A stretch of DNA of 64,000 bases from Paenibacillus vini. GTDB taxonomy: Bacteria > Bacillota > Bacilli > Paenibacillales > Paenibacillaceae. Under the pieces are notes generated by a model that saw only the letters and a list, made by a program, of their open reading frames with translations, was not told where the DNA came from and ran no database searches. The translations under genes and the position numbers were made by a program. Shown one piece after another: positions 41,736 to 50,436 of this stretch (position 1 is its first letter; every line of letters starts with the position of its first letter). Location of the stretch: contig NZ_BOSL01000001.1 of assembly GCF_018403325.1 (NCBI RefSeq), positions 186,001-250,000 of the forward strand. The letters are read 5' to 3'.

Positions 41736-41764
41736 TTGACATAAATTTAATCTCCGTGTATATT
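41736..41764 (+). promoter_or_regulatory. Promoter of the YtrB/YtrA-like operon
   Basis: TTGACA at 41736-41741, 17-base spacer, TATATT at 41759-41764. The -10 is inside the operator-like repeat. Confidence 0.75.
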
Positions 41765-41783
41765 GTGCATACACAACATACAC
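41756..41783. promoter_or_regulatory. GntR (YtrA-like) operator candidate
   Basis: GTGTAT (41756-41761) is the inverse of ATACAC, which occurs twice (41769-41774 and 41778-41783). The set overlaps the -10. GTGTA/TACAC half-sites are those of YtrA-type GntR repressors, and such a regulator is the last gene of this operon. Confidence 0.65.
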
Positions 41784-41803
41784 AATTTAATAGGAGGTAC
41801 GGT

Positions 41804-42658
41804 ATGCTGGCCTTAGACATTCGAAATTTAAATAAGAAATACCCGAATTTTGAGTTAAGGGATATATCGTTTCAATTAGAAAAAGGCTATATTATGGGGT
41901 TCATCGGTGCCAATGGTGCGGGAAAGACGACCACCATAAAGTCGATGTTGAATATGATTCGCATCGATAGCGGCGAAGTGCGTATTCTGGGCAAGAATAT
42001 CGCCGAGCATGAAACCGAGCTGAAGCAGGAAATCGGGCTCGCCTTTGGCGGCGTTGATTTCTACACTCGCAGCAAATTAAAAGTAATGACCGGGGTCATT
42101 AAGAAGTTCTACAAGAATTGGGATCAGGACACTTATTACAAATATCTGAGAAGATTCAAATTGGATGAGAACAAAAAGATAGCCGAATTGTCGGCAGGAA
42201 TGAGAGTCAAGTACAATCTGGCCCTAGCCTTATCGCATGGAGCGAAACTTCTCATTCTTGATGAGCCGACAAGCGGGCTCGATCCGGCCGCACGAGACGA
42301 TCTGTTGGATATTTTTCAGGAGCTTGTTGTGGATGGCGAAATCAGCATTCTATTTTCTACTCATATCACCTCGGATTTGGAGAAGTGTGCGGATTATATT
42401 ACCTTTATCGATAATGGGCAGATCGTCGCCAGTTCTGAGAAAAACGAGCTGTTGGAGTCCTATCGCCTCCTTAACGGCAGCGAAAGCCAGCTAAACCAGG
42501 TCAAAGATAAAATGATTTCCTACAAAGTAAACTCCTTCGGTTTTACCGGATTGATTCGCTCCAGTGACTTTGATTCCGGCTCCGGTATTAGAGCGGCTAC
42601 GCCGAGCCTCGAGGAGATCATGATTTACTTCGCGAGAAAGGAGGTTATGTATGTATAA
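41804..42658 (+). CDS. ABC transporter ATP-binding protein (YtrB-like)
   Basis: A 284-residue ATPase starting at 41804 behind TAGGAGG. Walker A is GANGAGKTT, the signature is AELSAGMRVKYNLALAL and Walker B is LLILDEPTSGLDP. The C-terminal extension (about 215-284) is typical of YtrB/BcrA-type exporters. Its stop lies 8 bases inside the permease gene. With the permease and a GntR regulator it forms a three-gene unit like B. subtilis ytrABC, but with the regulator last. These respond to cell-wall antibiotics. Confidence 0.88.
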   Translation: MLALDIRNLNKKYPNFELRDISFQLEKGYIMGFIGANGAGKTTTIKSMLNMIRIDSGEVRILGKNIAEHETELKQEIGLAFGGVDFYTRSKLKVMTGVIKKFYKNWDQDTYYKYLRRFKLDENKKIAELSAGMRVKYNLALALSHGAKLLILDEPTSGLDPAARDDLLDIFQELVVDGEISILFSTHITSDLEKCADYITFIDNGQIVASSEKNELLESYRLLNGSESQLNQVKDKMISYKVNSFGFTGLIRSSDFDSGSGIRAATPSLEEIMIYFARKEVMYV

Positions 42659-43307
42659 CTTGGTGATGAAAGACTTGAAATTAGGGGTAAACCCCATGTT
42701 TTTTCTCTTGCCTGTTATTTTAGGCGCCTTAATGCTGATTCCCGGCTGGTTGTACTTTATCGTCATTCTTTATTTTTGCTGGATCACGGTACCGGGTGTG
42801 TTCGGTCAATTCAAAGCACATAATGATCTGATGTTTACCTCGTTGATGCCTGTCACCAAAAAAGATATTGTAAAAGCAAGAGTGCTCGTTATTGTCATCA
42901 TGGAATTATTGCATATTGTTATGGCTATGATTTTTGGTATGATTAATATTCAGTTATATTCGAGCCTGACTCCTTTTTTCTTCGGTCCGCATTTGGGCTT
43001 TTGGGGACTGTGCTTTGTTATGCTTGCCGTCTTCAACGTGGTCTTTATTCCTATGTACTACAAGACAGCGTATAAATTCGGCAGTGCGGGAATTGTGTCC
43101 ATTGCGGCCGCTATGCTGTTTGCCGGGGTTGCTCAATGGATTGGAATTGCCAGTCCGGTTGTATCCGACCTATTCACAGGTTCCGGTGTCCAAAACACCG
43201 GGCTTCAAATATTAATTCTGGCTGCAGGTATCGTGATATTTATTGCATTGACCATGATCGCCTATCGGATTGCGGTTAAGCGATTCCTCAAAGTGGAGAT
43301 TTTATGA
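42651..43307 (+). CDS. ABC-2 type transporter permease
   Basis: A 218-residue protein with six hydrophobic helices and the ABC-2 permease layout (small N-terminal MKDLKLGVNPMFFLLPVI, then MPVTKKDIVKARVL before helix 3). It is the membrane partner of the ATPase just upstream, whose gene it overlaps by 8 bases; AAGGAGG is in that overlap. The substrate is unknown. One base separates it from the GntR gene, so all three are co-translated. Confidence 0.8.
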   Translation: MYNLVMKDLKLGVNPMFFLLPVILGALMLIPGWLYFIVILYFCWITVPGVFGQFKAHNDLMFTSLMPVTKKDIVKARVLVIVIMELLHIVMAMIFGMINIQLYSSLTPFFFGPHLGFWGLCFVMLAVFNVVFIPMYYKTAYKFGSAGIVSIAAAMLFAGVAQWIGIASPVVSDLFTGSGVQNTGLQILILAAGIVIFIALTMIAYRIAVKRFLKVEIL

Positions 43308-43308
43308 A

Positions 43309-43674
43309 ATGAACGTATCGATTTCGAATACATCGGAAAAACCGATTTATCAGCAGCTTTTCGAACAGATCAGCGCCCAAATCCTGAAGGGGGAACTCGG
43401 AAGCGGGTATTGTTTACCGCCGATTCGGCAGGCGGCCCAAGAGCTTCGCGTTAGCGTCATCACCGTAAAGAAGGCTTGGGAAGAACTCGAACGAAGCGGA
43501 TTGATCAATACCGTCACAGGAAAGGGTTGTTTTGTAGCCGATTTCTCGTCCGATGAGATGCTGCAAACCCGCAACGAAATGATCTTGAAGCAAATGGAAA
43601 ACGATATCTCCTATTACAAATCTTTTGGCCTCACGTTAGACGAGGTTGTCGACCTGTTGAGGAAAATTTATTAA
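43309..43674 (+). CDS. Short GntR-family repressor (YtrA subfamily)
   Basis: A 121-residue regulator. The start at 43309 follows the permease stop by one base. The winged HTH is PIYQQLFEQISAQILKGEL then LPPIRQAAQELRVSVITVKKAWEELERSGLI. The C-terminal tail is only about 45 residues with two helices, as in YtrA proteins, which have no large ligand domain. GTGTA-type half-sites over the operon promoter fit autoregulation. In the usual ytr operon the regulator gene is first; here it is last. Confidence 0.88.
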   Translation: MNVSISNTSEKPIYQQLFEQISAQILKGELGSGYCLPPIRQAAQELRVSVITVKKAWEELERSGLINTVTGKGCFVADFSSDEMLQTRNEMILKQMENDISYYKSFGLTLDEVVDLLRKIY

Positions 43675-43714
43675 GAGTCTGTCTGAGACGAAAACGGATG
43701 AACGTAAATTTAAG

Positions 43715-43746
43715 AAAAGCCACTCCTTAGGCGGGGTGGCTTTTTT
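43715..43746. terminator. Bidirectional terminator between the gntR and MFS genes
   Basis: AAAAGCCACTCC and GGGGTGGCTTTT pair (one G-T), then T; the A-run on the other strand serves the convergent MFS gene. Confidence 0.85.
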
Positions 43747-45181
43747 CTTCGACCGTGATCTTGTTTTTCAGTGGCATAAATAAGGTTATGACGAGTGCGA
43801 CAACAGCCAGAATCATCATGAAGTAATAGGCGTCGCTTGCCCCTAAAATGGACGAAAGGGATTTAAGGAGCTCAGTAGTGGTAGAAGGGTTGTTCTGCAT
43901 CACTGTTGCTGCATGGCTTGTTGCCTGCGCTGTATAAATCGTAATCACGACAGCCGTACCAATGGCTCCGGCGATCTGGCGAACGGTATTATTCACTGCC
44001 GTACCATGCGTACCGAGTTGTCTAGGAAGCGCATTTAACCCGGCCGTATTCAGCGGCATCGTGATAAAGCTTAATCCAATCCGCAGGGCAATGGTACGAA
44101 TCATCAGATACATATACGTTGTGGATTGAGATAAATCCGTTACCGCCCACATCGAAGGAATAATGAACAGTAAACCAATGATGAACAGCGGCTTCGCGCC
44201 GTAACGGTCGTATAATCGGCCGGTGACAGGGGACATAAACGCATTTACAAGCGCACCCGGCAATAAGAGCAGCCCTGCGTCAAATGCCGTGAATCCGCGG
44301 CCGTTCTGCAGATAAATAGGCAGCAAGATCATGTCTGCGTACATCATCATCGTAACTAATACGTTAATGATAGAGGTTACCGTGAAGACTTTATTTTTGA
44401 AGACAGACAGGTTTAGCAGTGGATCGCCGGACTTGACTTGCCGAATACAGAATAGGGCGGTTATGACGATGCCGATGCTTAAGGACAGGATGACGATTAG
44501 ATCGTCCCAGCCTTTACTGCCCGCACTGCTGAATCCGTATAACATCAAACCGAATCCGACGGTGGATAAAAGAACGCTTATGACATCAAGCTTCGACTTA
44601 GACGTTTCGGATACATTGACTAAATACTTGAAGGCTAACGCTATGACAATAAGGACAAGCGGGATGAGACCGATGAATAACCAGCGCCAAGAGTGATACT
44701 CGACTATAAATCCTGAGAGAGTCGGACCAATCGCAGGTGCGAAAATCATGGCCAGACCAAGCAGCCCCATAGCGCTGCCTCTTTTTTCAACGGGGAAAAT
44801 CGCCAGCACGACACTCATCATGAGCGGCATGACGATTCCCGCACCGGCAGCTTGGATCATTCGACCCAACAATAGCACCATAAAGCTTGGCGCAGCCGCA
44901 CAAATGATGGAACCGATTAATAAGAACGCCATGGCGCTAATAAATAACTGACGCGTCGAGAAGCGTTTCATTAAGTAGGCCGTAACCGGAATCAATATTC
45001 CGTTGACCAGCATGAATCCCGTAGAAATCCATTGTACGGTCGTTGCCGTGACCTCAAATACATCCATCAGATTACTCAAGGCGACATTCAATAATGTCTG
45101 ATTAAGTGTGGATAAGAAACAGCCAAAGATTAAAATGGTGAGTAAAATCCCTTTGTTGATTTTCTTTATGTCTTCTTGCAT
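43727..45181 (-). CDS. DHA2-family (14-helix) MFS efflux transporter
   Basis: A 484-residue protein starting at 45181 (MQEDIKKINKG; GAGGAGAGG upstream on the minus strand). It has about 14 hydrophobic helices with LNQTLLNVALSNLMDVF, LMKRFSTRQLFISAM and PAIGPTLSGFIVEYHSWRWLFIG, which is motif C of drug-proton antiporters (LmrB/MdeA group). The gene is divergent from a TetR gene, its probable repressor. It overlaps the bidirectional terminator at its end. Confidence 0.88.
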   Translation of the reverse strand: MQEDIKKINKGILLTILIFGCFLSTLNQTLLNVALSNLMDVFEVTATTVQWISTGFMLVNGILIPVTAYLMKRFSTRQLFISAMAFLLIGSIICAAAPSFMVLLLGRMIQAAGAGIVMPLMMSVVLAIFPVEKRGSAMGLLGLAMIFAPAIGPTLSGFIVEYHSWRWLFIGLIPLVLIVIALAFKYLVNVSETSKSKLDVISVLLSTVGFGLMLYGFSSAGSKGWDDLIVILSLSIGIVITALFCIRQVKSGDPLLNLSVFKNKVFTVTSIINVLVTMMMYADMILLPIYLQNGRGFTAFDAGLLLLPGALVNAFMSPVTGRLYDRYGAKPLFIIGLLFIIPSMWAVTDLSQSTTYMYLMIRTIALRIGLSFITMPLNTAGLNALPRQLGTHGTAVNNTVRQIAGAIGTAVVITIYTAQATSHAATVMQNNPSTTTELLKSLSSILGASDAYYFMMILAVVALVITLFMPLKNKITVEEKSHPA

Positions 45182-45285
45182 TGCTGATGTCCTCTCCTCG
45201 TTGCTTTTGCTTTTTCGACATAGTGTCAATAAAATATATCTTATCAAGATTTAAGATTGATGCCTATTTGCAATTTTGCTGAAAA

Positions 45286-45301
45286 TGTCGACTAATCGAC
45301 A
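45286..45301. promoter_or_regulatory. Operator candidate between the MFS and TetR genes
   Basis: TGTCGA-CTAA-TCGACA, a perfect 6-4-6 palindrome between divergent genes. A related element, CGACA-TAG-TGTCA, lies nearer the MFS gene at about 45215-45228. Confidence 0.65.
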
Positions 45302-45354
45302 GATGCAGCCGATTGGTTGATGAAGTGACAAATAAACGATAATCGAGGGATGAA

Positions 45355-45909
45355 ATGCCTGAACAAAAAAGAATCGACCCACGGGCCGTTCGCTCAAGAA
45401 AGATGCTGAAGAATGCCGTATTTTCATTACTGGCAGAACATATGGAAATTTCCCAATTGACCGTCCAAAAAATTGCCAACCGTGCAGAACTAAACCGGGC
45501 AACGTTTTATTTGCATTATGAGGATATTAATGACTTGCTGCGCCAGATTGTACATGAGATCTTTGATGACCTATCCATGAAAGTCGAGCCGCTGTTACAG
45601 GTGCCAAGCAACGACGAACAACAGCAGCTGGTTACATTTTTAAACTACTTTTATGAATACCGGAGCATTTTTGCCGTATTGGTTGAGCACACAGGCTTCA
45701 AAACCCACCTATCCAACTTATTGAAAAGCTCTATTGAAAAACGTAGAGGAGAAAGGAACATAAATTCCACGGGGAGGGTGGCTTCCGTCGATATTGTTGC
45801 CGCCTCGCTGCTGGGGATTATTATTTGGTGGATTAAGGAGGATACTGAATATAGCGCTGAATACATCGCGGATCAGATTACCCTGATGTACAAGAGGCGA
45901 TATTTGTAA
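45355..45909 (+). CDS. TetR-family repressor, probably of the divergent MFS pump
   Basis: A 184-residue regulator. The HTH region is MLKNAVFSLLAEHMEISQLTVQKIANRAELNRATFYLHYEDINDLL (residues 17-62), close to the TetR_N group with FYLHY. The C-terminal domain ends YIADQITLMYKRR. It lies in a divergent arrangement with the DHA2 gene at 45181; the shared region of 173 bases carries TGTCGA-type palindromes. Confidence 0.85.
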   Translation: MPEQKRIDPRAVRSRKMLKNAVFSLLAEHMEISQLTVQKIANRAELNRATFYLHYEDINDLLRQIVHEIFDDLSMKVEPLLQVPSNDEQQQLVTFLNYFYEYRSIFAVLVEHTGFKTHLSNLLKSSIEKRRGERNINSTGRVASVDIVAASLLGIIIWWIKEDTEYSAEYIADQITLMYKRRYL

Positions 45910-45985
45910 CAGTGACAAGGTCTGTCACTATTAGCGATTAAGATAGATTTGAAAGATAACTTAATCGAAATAAGGAGATGAAATG

Positions 45986-46483
45986 ATGTATAACACAGTT
46001 GGAGATTTTATCGTCGAATGGAAGAACGAAGCGGCATTAACCCAGAAGGTGCTGGACGGCTTGACCGATGAATCGCTCTCGCAGCCGGTGTACTCCGATG
46101 GCCGCACGTTAGGGAGGATTGCGTGGCATTTCGTTACGAATATTCCGGATTATTTAACGGAGTTTGGAGTCTCGATGGAGAAAGTATCGAATCAAGATGA
46201 AGTACCAAGTGCAAAGAAGATGGCGGAAACCTTTAAGACAGTTAGCTCTCAAGTGGTGAACGCTCTTCAAGAGCAGTGGAGTAATAGTACGTTGAAGAAA
46301 ACCCAGAATGCCTTCGGAAGAGAAGAGTCTAACGCAACCATCTTCATGGGATTGATCAAGCATATTGCCCATCATCGCGGTCAAGTTACTGTATTGATGC
46401 GCCAAGCCGGATTGCCGATACCTGCTGTATATGGCCCCTCGAAGGAAGGCTGGGCTCTAATGGGGATCACTCCTCCGCGTTGA
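45986..46483 (+). CDS. DinB/YfiT-fold protein
   Basis: A 165-residue four-helix metalloprotein (two adjacent ATGs at 45983 and 45986; AGGAG upstream). It has the three expected His ligands: one in RIAWHFVTN, the others in HIAHHRGQV. DinB proteins are thiol-dependent transferases or hydrolases (bacillithiol S-transferase-like); this one's substrate is unknown. The C-terminus LPIPAVYGPSKEGW is characteristic of the family. Confidence 0.85.
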   Translation: MYNTVGDFIVEWKNEAALTQKVLDGLTDESLSQPVYSDGRTLGRIAWHFVTNIPDYLTEFGVSMEKVSNQDEVPSAKKMAETFKTVSSQVVNALQEQWSNSTLKKTQNAFGREESNATIFMGLIKHIAHHRGQVTVLMRQAGLPIPAVYGPSKEGWALMGITPPR

Positions 46484-46606
46484 GGCTTGTGATTCACCGG
46501 TATAGCGACTTTTATCACTGATTAAATCATCACATCGCAAGTATTATGGTAAAATATCAGAACGGCAACAGAACTTCAATAATTTCATAATTCGCAAGCT
46601 ATGATT

Positions 46607-46810
46607 GCTATGGATCACACTATAGCAGGAGCAGCTTCTGGAGAGACTGCGGGATTTCCGCGGCGCCGAAGGGTTCACAATCTCAGGCAAAAGGACAGAA
46701 GAGTACTGAATATTTATTTGTCATGCTGATCGCAATCGCTATTAGCAGGGCAAATACTATTTCATATTCTTTATGAACCGGGAGATTGGATGACATCCAA
46801 TCTCTTTTTT
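46607..46810 (+). ncRNA. Singlet glycine riboswitch with terminator
   Basis: The aptamer spans about 46634-46702. Stem P1 is CTTCTG (46635-46640) with CAGAAG, and inside are the conserved GGAGAG, GCGCCGAAGGG and CTCAGGCAAAAGGACAG blocks of the glycine (gcvT) aptamer. Before it, GCTAT...ATAGC (46607-46626) looks like the small 'ghost' hairpin of type-2 singlet riboswitches. After it, GAGATTGGAT-GAC-ATCCAATCTC plus TTTTTT (46782-46810) is a strong terminator. It precedes an amino acid permease, the gene class usually under singlet type-2 glycine riboswitches. Confidence 0.88.
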
Positions 46811-46852
46811 GTTTTTTACCAAAGTAATGCAAACATTAAGGGGGAACTAGGT

Positions 46853-48196
46853 ATGGCACAACCGGAATTAAAGAGAGAGCTGGCCAATCGGCATGTTCAA
46901 CTCATCGCCATCGGCGGCACCATCGGTACAGGATTGTTTTTGGGTTCCGGCAAAGCGATTCAACAGGCGGGTCCGTCCATCATGATTACGTATCTGCTCG
47001 TGGGCATCGCCGTATTTTTCGTAATGAGAGCGCTGGGAGAACTGCTGTTATCCAAAGCGGGCTATCAATCGTTTACGGACATTGCCGAAGATTATCTCGG
47101 ACCGCGAGCCGCATTTATCACTGGCTGGACTTATTGGTTTTGCTGGATCATGACGGCGATGGCCGACGTTATCGCTGTGGGCGTATACGTGCAATATTGG
47201 TTTGATATCCCGCAGTGGATACCGGCCGTCATCTGCCTGATCATTTTATTGGGGCTCAATCTGTTAACCGTCAAAAACTTTGGAGAACTGGAGTTTTGGT
47301 TTGCGTTAATCAAGGTCATCACAATTCTCGCTTTGATCGGCATCGGGATCATTTTGCTGATTATGGGATTCAATACGGATGCCGGATCGGTCACGATCAC
47401 GAACCTCTGGAAACACGGAGGAGTATTTCCGAACGGTGTCACAGGCTTTTTATTTTCTTTTCAAATGGTGGTCTTCGCTTATGTTGGCGTGGAATTGGTA
47501 GGCGTATCGGCAGCCGAAACGTCCAATCCGGAAAAAAACATCCCATCGGCAATCAATAAAATACCGCTGCGGATTTTGTTCTTCTACGTTGGCGCTCTTT
47601 TCGTCCTGCTGTGCATCAACCCGTGGACTCAGCTCACGGCGTCGGAAAGTCCTTTTGTAAAAACCTTTAGTTTGGTAGGAATTCCGCTTGCCGCAGGCAT
47701 TATTAACTTTGTTGTATTGACTTCGGCCGCTTCGGCCTGCAACAGCGGGATGTTCTCGACAAGCCGGATTCTCTATAATTTGAGCAAGAACCGGCAGGCG
47801 TCGCCGCACTTCGGAAAGTTGAATAGAAATCATGTGCCGGGGAATTCGCTATTCATTTCTACGCTGGTCATCTCTGCGGGGGCTCTTTTGAGCAAGCTCG
47901 TTCCGGAGCAGGCATTCGGAATTGTGACGACCATAAGTGCCATTTGTTTCATCTGGGTTTGGGGTGTCGTTCTCATATGCCATATCAAATATAAGAAAAC
48001 CCGGCCTGAATTGCAGGCTAAATCGAAGTTCAAGGCTCCTTTCACGCCGGCCGTGAACTATGCCGTCTTAACGCTGTTTGCCGGAATTCTCATCATTATG
48101 CTAATCGCAGCGGAAACGCGTCCGGCTTTATTGTTTACGCCGCTATGGTTTGTTCTGTTGTTCATCTTGTATTCGATCGGAAGCAGGAAGGGATAA
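46853..48196 (+). CDS. cycA: Amino acid permease (APC family, glycine/alanine/serine type)
   Basis: A 447-residue protein with 12 helices; the start at 46853 follows AAGGGGG, and upstream ATGs fall inside the riboswitch terminator. The N-terminal ELANRHVQLIAIGGTIGTGLFLGSGKAI is the APC amino acid permease motif, and the overall pattern is closest to CycA (D-serine/D-alanine/glycine). Control by a glycine riboswitch supports glycine (and similar small amino acids) as the substrate. A strong promoter for the next unit lies just after its stop. Confidence 0.88.
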   Translation: MAQPELKRELANRHVQLIAIGGTIGTGLFLGSGKAIQQAGPSIMITYLLVGIAVFFVMRALGELLLSKAGYQSFTDIAEDYLGPRAAFITGWTYWFCWIMTAMADVIAVGVYVQYWFDIPQWIPAVICLIILLGLNLLTVKNFGELEFWFALIKVITILALIGIGIILLIMGFNTDAGSVTITNLWKHGGVFPNGVTGFLFSFQMVVFAYVGVELVGVSAAETSNPEKNIPSAINKIPLRILFFYVGALFVLLCINPWTQLTASESPFVKTFSLVGIPLAAGIINFVVLTSAASACNSGMFSTSRILYNLSKNRQASPHFGKLNRNHVPGNSLFISTLVISAGALLSKLVPEQAFGIVTTISAICFIWVWGVVLICHIKYKKTRPELQAKSKFKAPFTPAVNYAVLTLFAGILIIMLIAAETRPALLFTPLWFVLLFILYSIGSRKG

Positions 48197-48211
48197 AATT
48201 ACAAAAGACAA

Positions 48212-48240
48212 TTGACAAAGCGGCCCGGACGTTATAGCAT
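48212..48240 (+). promoter_or_regulatory. Promoter of the leuA T-box transcript
   Basis: TTGACA at 48212-48217, 17-base spacer, TAGCAT at 48235-48240. It begins just after the permease stop codon. Confidence 0.7.
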
Positions 48241-48249
48241 GACAATAAT

Positions 48250-48546
48250 ATCTAATACGTTGAAAAGGAATAGTAAGCTTTTCTAAGCGATCAGAGAGCT
48301 GTTGGTTGGTGTGAAACAGCCGCGAGGAATTACTGAACTCACCTTGGAGTTGCCCGCTGAACCAGTGAAGTAGGCGGAGCCGGAGTCCTGACCGTTATCT
48401 TCAGGAGGATATGAGTTTACCGGTTTACCGGGAAACCGTATCCGTAGAGTGCATGCCGTGTATGGCGTGAATTCGGAGTGGTACCGCGTAAGATGTCACA
48501 GTCTTTCGTCTCTGTTATCTGTTAATGGAGATGGAAGGCTTTTTTG
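48250..48546 (+). ncRNA. Leucine T-box riboswitch
   Basis: A classical T-box leader. Stem I starts with AGAGAGC-type sequence (about 48293) and its specifier loop GAACTCACC (48335-48343) presents codon CTC, for leucine. The T-box itself, CGGAGTGGTACCGCG (48474-48488), is near consensus, with TGG to pair with tRNA-NCCA. The terminator is GTCTTTCGTCTC ... GAGATGGAAGGC plus TTTTTT (48501-48546). Uncharged tRNA-Leu should stabilise the antiterminator and allow leuA expression. The specifier codon matches the downstream gene. Confidence 0.92.
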
Positions 48547-48581
48547 TGTTAAATCAAAAAACGAGAGAAGGTTGGATACCC

Positions 48582-50258
48582 ATGAAAAACGTTGACAAAT
48601 ACGCTAGAGGATACTTTGCACCGCCGGAAACAAGCTTGAAATGGACTACCAAAGAATATATTACGGAAGCCCCGATTTGGTGCAGCGTTGACTTGCGTGA
48701 TGGAAATCAGGCATTGATCGTACCGATGAATTTGGAGGAAAAGCTGGAATACTTCAAAATGCTCGTGGAGATCGGGTTCAAAGAAATCGAAGTCGGGTTC
48801 CCCGCAGCGTCGGAAACGGAATTCGCCTTCTTGCGTACCTTGATCGAGCAGGATCTGATCCCGGACGATGTAACGATTCAGGTGCTTACGCAGTCGCGGG
48901 AGCACATTATCCGCAAAACGTTTGAGTCGCTGAAAGGTGCAAAAAAGGCTGTCGTGCATTTGTATAACTCGACTTCCTTGGCGCAGCGGGAACAAGTCTT
49001 CCGCAAATCGAAAGAGGAAATTATCGACATCGCCGTGAGTGGCGCCAAGTTGTTGAAGGAATGTGCATTGGAAACGGAGGGGAACTTCCAATTCCAGTAT
49101 TCGCCGGAAAGCTTCACGGGTACGGAGATTGAGTTTGCTCTGGAGATTTGTAATCGAGTTCTCGACGAATGGCAGCCGACTGCGGAAAATCCGGTGATCA
49201 TTAACCTGCCCGCAACGGTATCCATGTCGATGCCGCACGTTTACGCCAGCCAGATTGAGTATGTAGGCGAACGCTTGAATTATCGGGAACATGTCATTTT
49301 GTCGGTTCATCCGCATAATGACCGTGGAACGGGGGTAGCGGACGCCGAGTTGGCGATGCTGGCTGGAGCTCAGCGCGTGGAGGGCACTCTGTTCGGAAAC
49401 GGGGAGCGTACAGGTAACGTAGACATTGTGACGCTGGCTCTGAACATGTACTCGCACGGGGTTGATCCGAAGCTGAATTTCGAGACGCTTCCTGAAATTC
49501 TTGCCGTTTATGAACGATTGACCAAGATGAGAGTGAGCGAAAGACATCCGTACGGCGGCGAGCTCGTATTTACGGCGTTCTCCGGTTCGCATCAGGATGC
49601 GATTGCCAAGGGTATGAAATGGCGCGAAGAGAAGAATCCGCAGTATTGGTCGGTTCCTTATCTGTTGATCGATCCGAAGGATATCGGCAGACAGTACGAA
49701 GGTGATATTATCCGGATCAACAGCCAGTCCGGCAAAGGCGGAATCGGTTACGTGCTGCAGCAGAAGTATGGGCTCGATCTTCCTCAGAAGATGCGCGAGC
49801 ACTTCGGATATTGCGTGAAGAACGTATCGGACCACCAGCAGAAAGAGCTGATGCCGGATGAAATTTACGACATTTTCTTAAAGGAATATGTAAATCTTAA
49901 AGCGCCTATCGAGCTGGTCAAATATCGTATTAACGGCGATGAAGACTTTGAGACAGTCGTTGTTGTACGGACGGGCGACGGGGACAAGGAGATTAAAGGT
50001 GCAGGGAACGGAAGACTGGACTCGGTCAGCAATGCCCTGCAAACCTATCTTGGGTTGGAATACAGCGACCTGGTCTATACGGAACACGCTTTGGAAATCG
50101 GCTCTAAGTCACAAGCGGTCTCTTACATCGGAATCAAAGCTTCGAATGGCCAGGTATACTGGGGCTGCGGCATAGATGTGGATATTATGACCTCGTCGAT
50201 CAAAGCTTTATTCAGTGCGGTAAATCAAATGAGCCGGAGTATTAACGGGAACCGTTAA
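48582..50258 (+). CDS. leuA: 2-isopropylmalate synthase
   Basis: A 558-residue LeuA of the long (TIGR00970-like) class. It has CSVDLRDGNQALIVPMN at the metal/substrate site, HPHNDRGTGVADAELAMLAGAQRVEGTLFGNGERTGN carrying the HxH metal ligands and the catalytic loop, and a regulatory C-terminal leucine-binding domain. It catalyses the first step of leucine synthesis from 2-ketoisovalerate and acetyl-CoA. I start it at 48582; the upstream frame runs into the T-box terminator. It is controlled by a leucine T-box. No other leu gene is adjacent. Confidence 0.92.
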   Translation: MKNVDKYARGYFAPPETSLKWTTKEYITEAPIWCSVDLRDGNQALIVPMNLEEKLEYFKMLVEIGFKEIEVGFPAASETEFAFLRTLIEQDLIPDDVTIQVLTQSREHIIRKTFESLKGAKKAVVHLYNSTSLAQREQVFRKSKEEIIDIAVSGAKLLKECALETEGNFQFQYSPESFTGTEIEFALEICNRVLDEWQPTAENPVIINLPATVSMSMPHVYASQIEYVGERLNYREHVILSVHPHNDRGTGVADAELAMLAGAQRVEGTLFGNGERTGNVDIVTLALNMYSHGVDPKLNFETLPEILAVYERLTKMRVSERHPYGGELVFTAFSGSHQDAIAKGMKWREEKNPQYWSVPYLLIDPKDIGRQYEGDIIRINSQSGKGGIGYVLQQKYGLDLPQKMREHFGYCVKNVSDHQQKELMPDEIYDIFLKEYVNLKAPIELVKYRINGDEDFETVVVVRTGDGDKEIKGAGNGRLDSVSNALQTYLGLEYSDLVYTEHALEIGSKSQAVSYIGIKASNGQVYWGCGIDVDIMTSSIKALFSAVNQMSRSINGNR

Positions 50259-50290
50259 GTTCTATACGGAACACAGTTGCAGGATTTCAT

Positions 50291-50333
50291 AAAGGGCGGG
50301 GCTTGCTTGCAAAAGCAATGGCCCCGCCCTTTT
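50291..50333 (+). terminator. Intrinsic terminator after leuA
   Basis: AAAGGGCGGGGC pairs perfectly with GCCCCGCCCTTT, followed by TTT. Confidence 0.88.
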
Positions 50334-50436
50334 AGTTCAAAGGTAGAGGCCGTATCTTCCGCCTGTTTTGGAGTCACACTATAAGTAGAATAATAGTATT
50401 TTTGTCTGCACATTAGCGTACGAAGGAGTGATAACC

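Noticed and set aside
48549-49835. 428-codon open frame on the minus strand inside leuA
   Set aside because: It is a shadow of the leuA gene in another frame, with no ribosome site, low-complexity His/Arg/Gln-rich composition and no known family.
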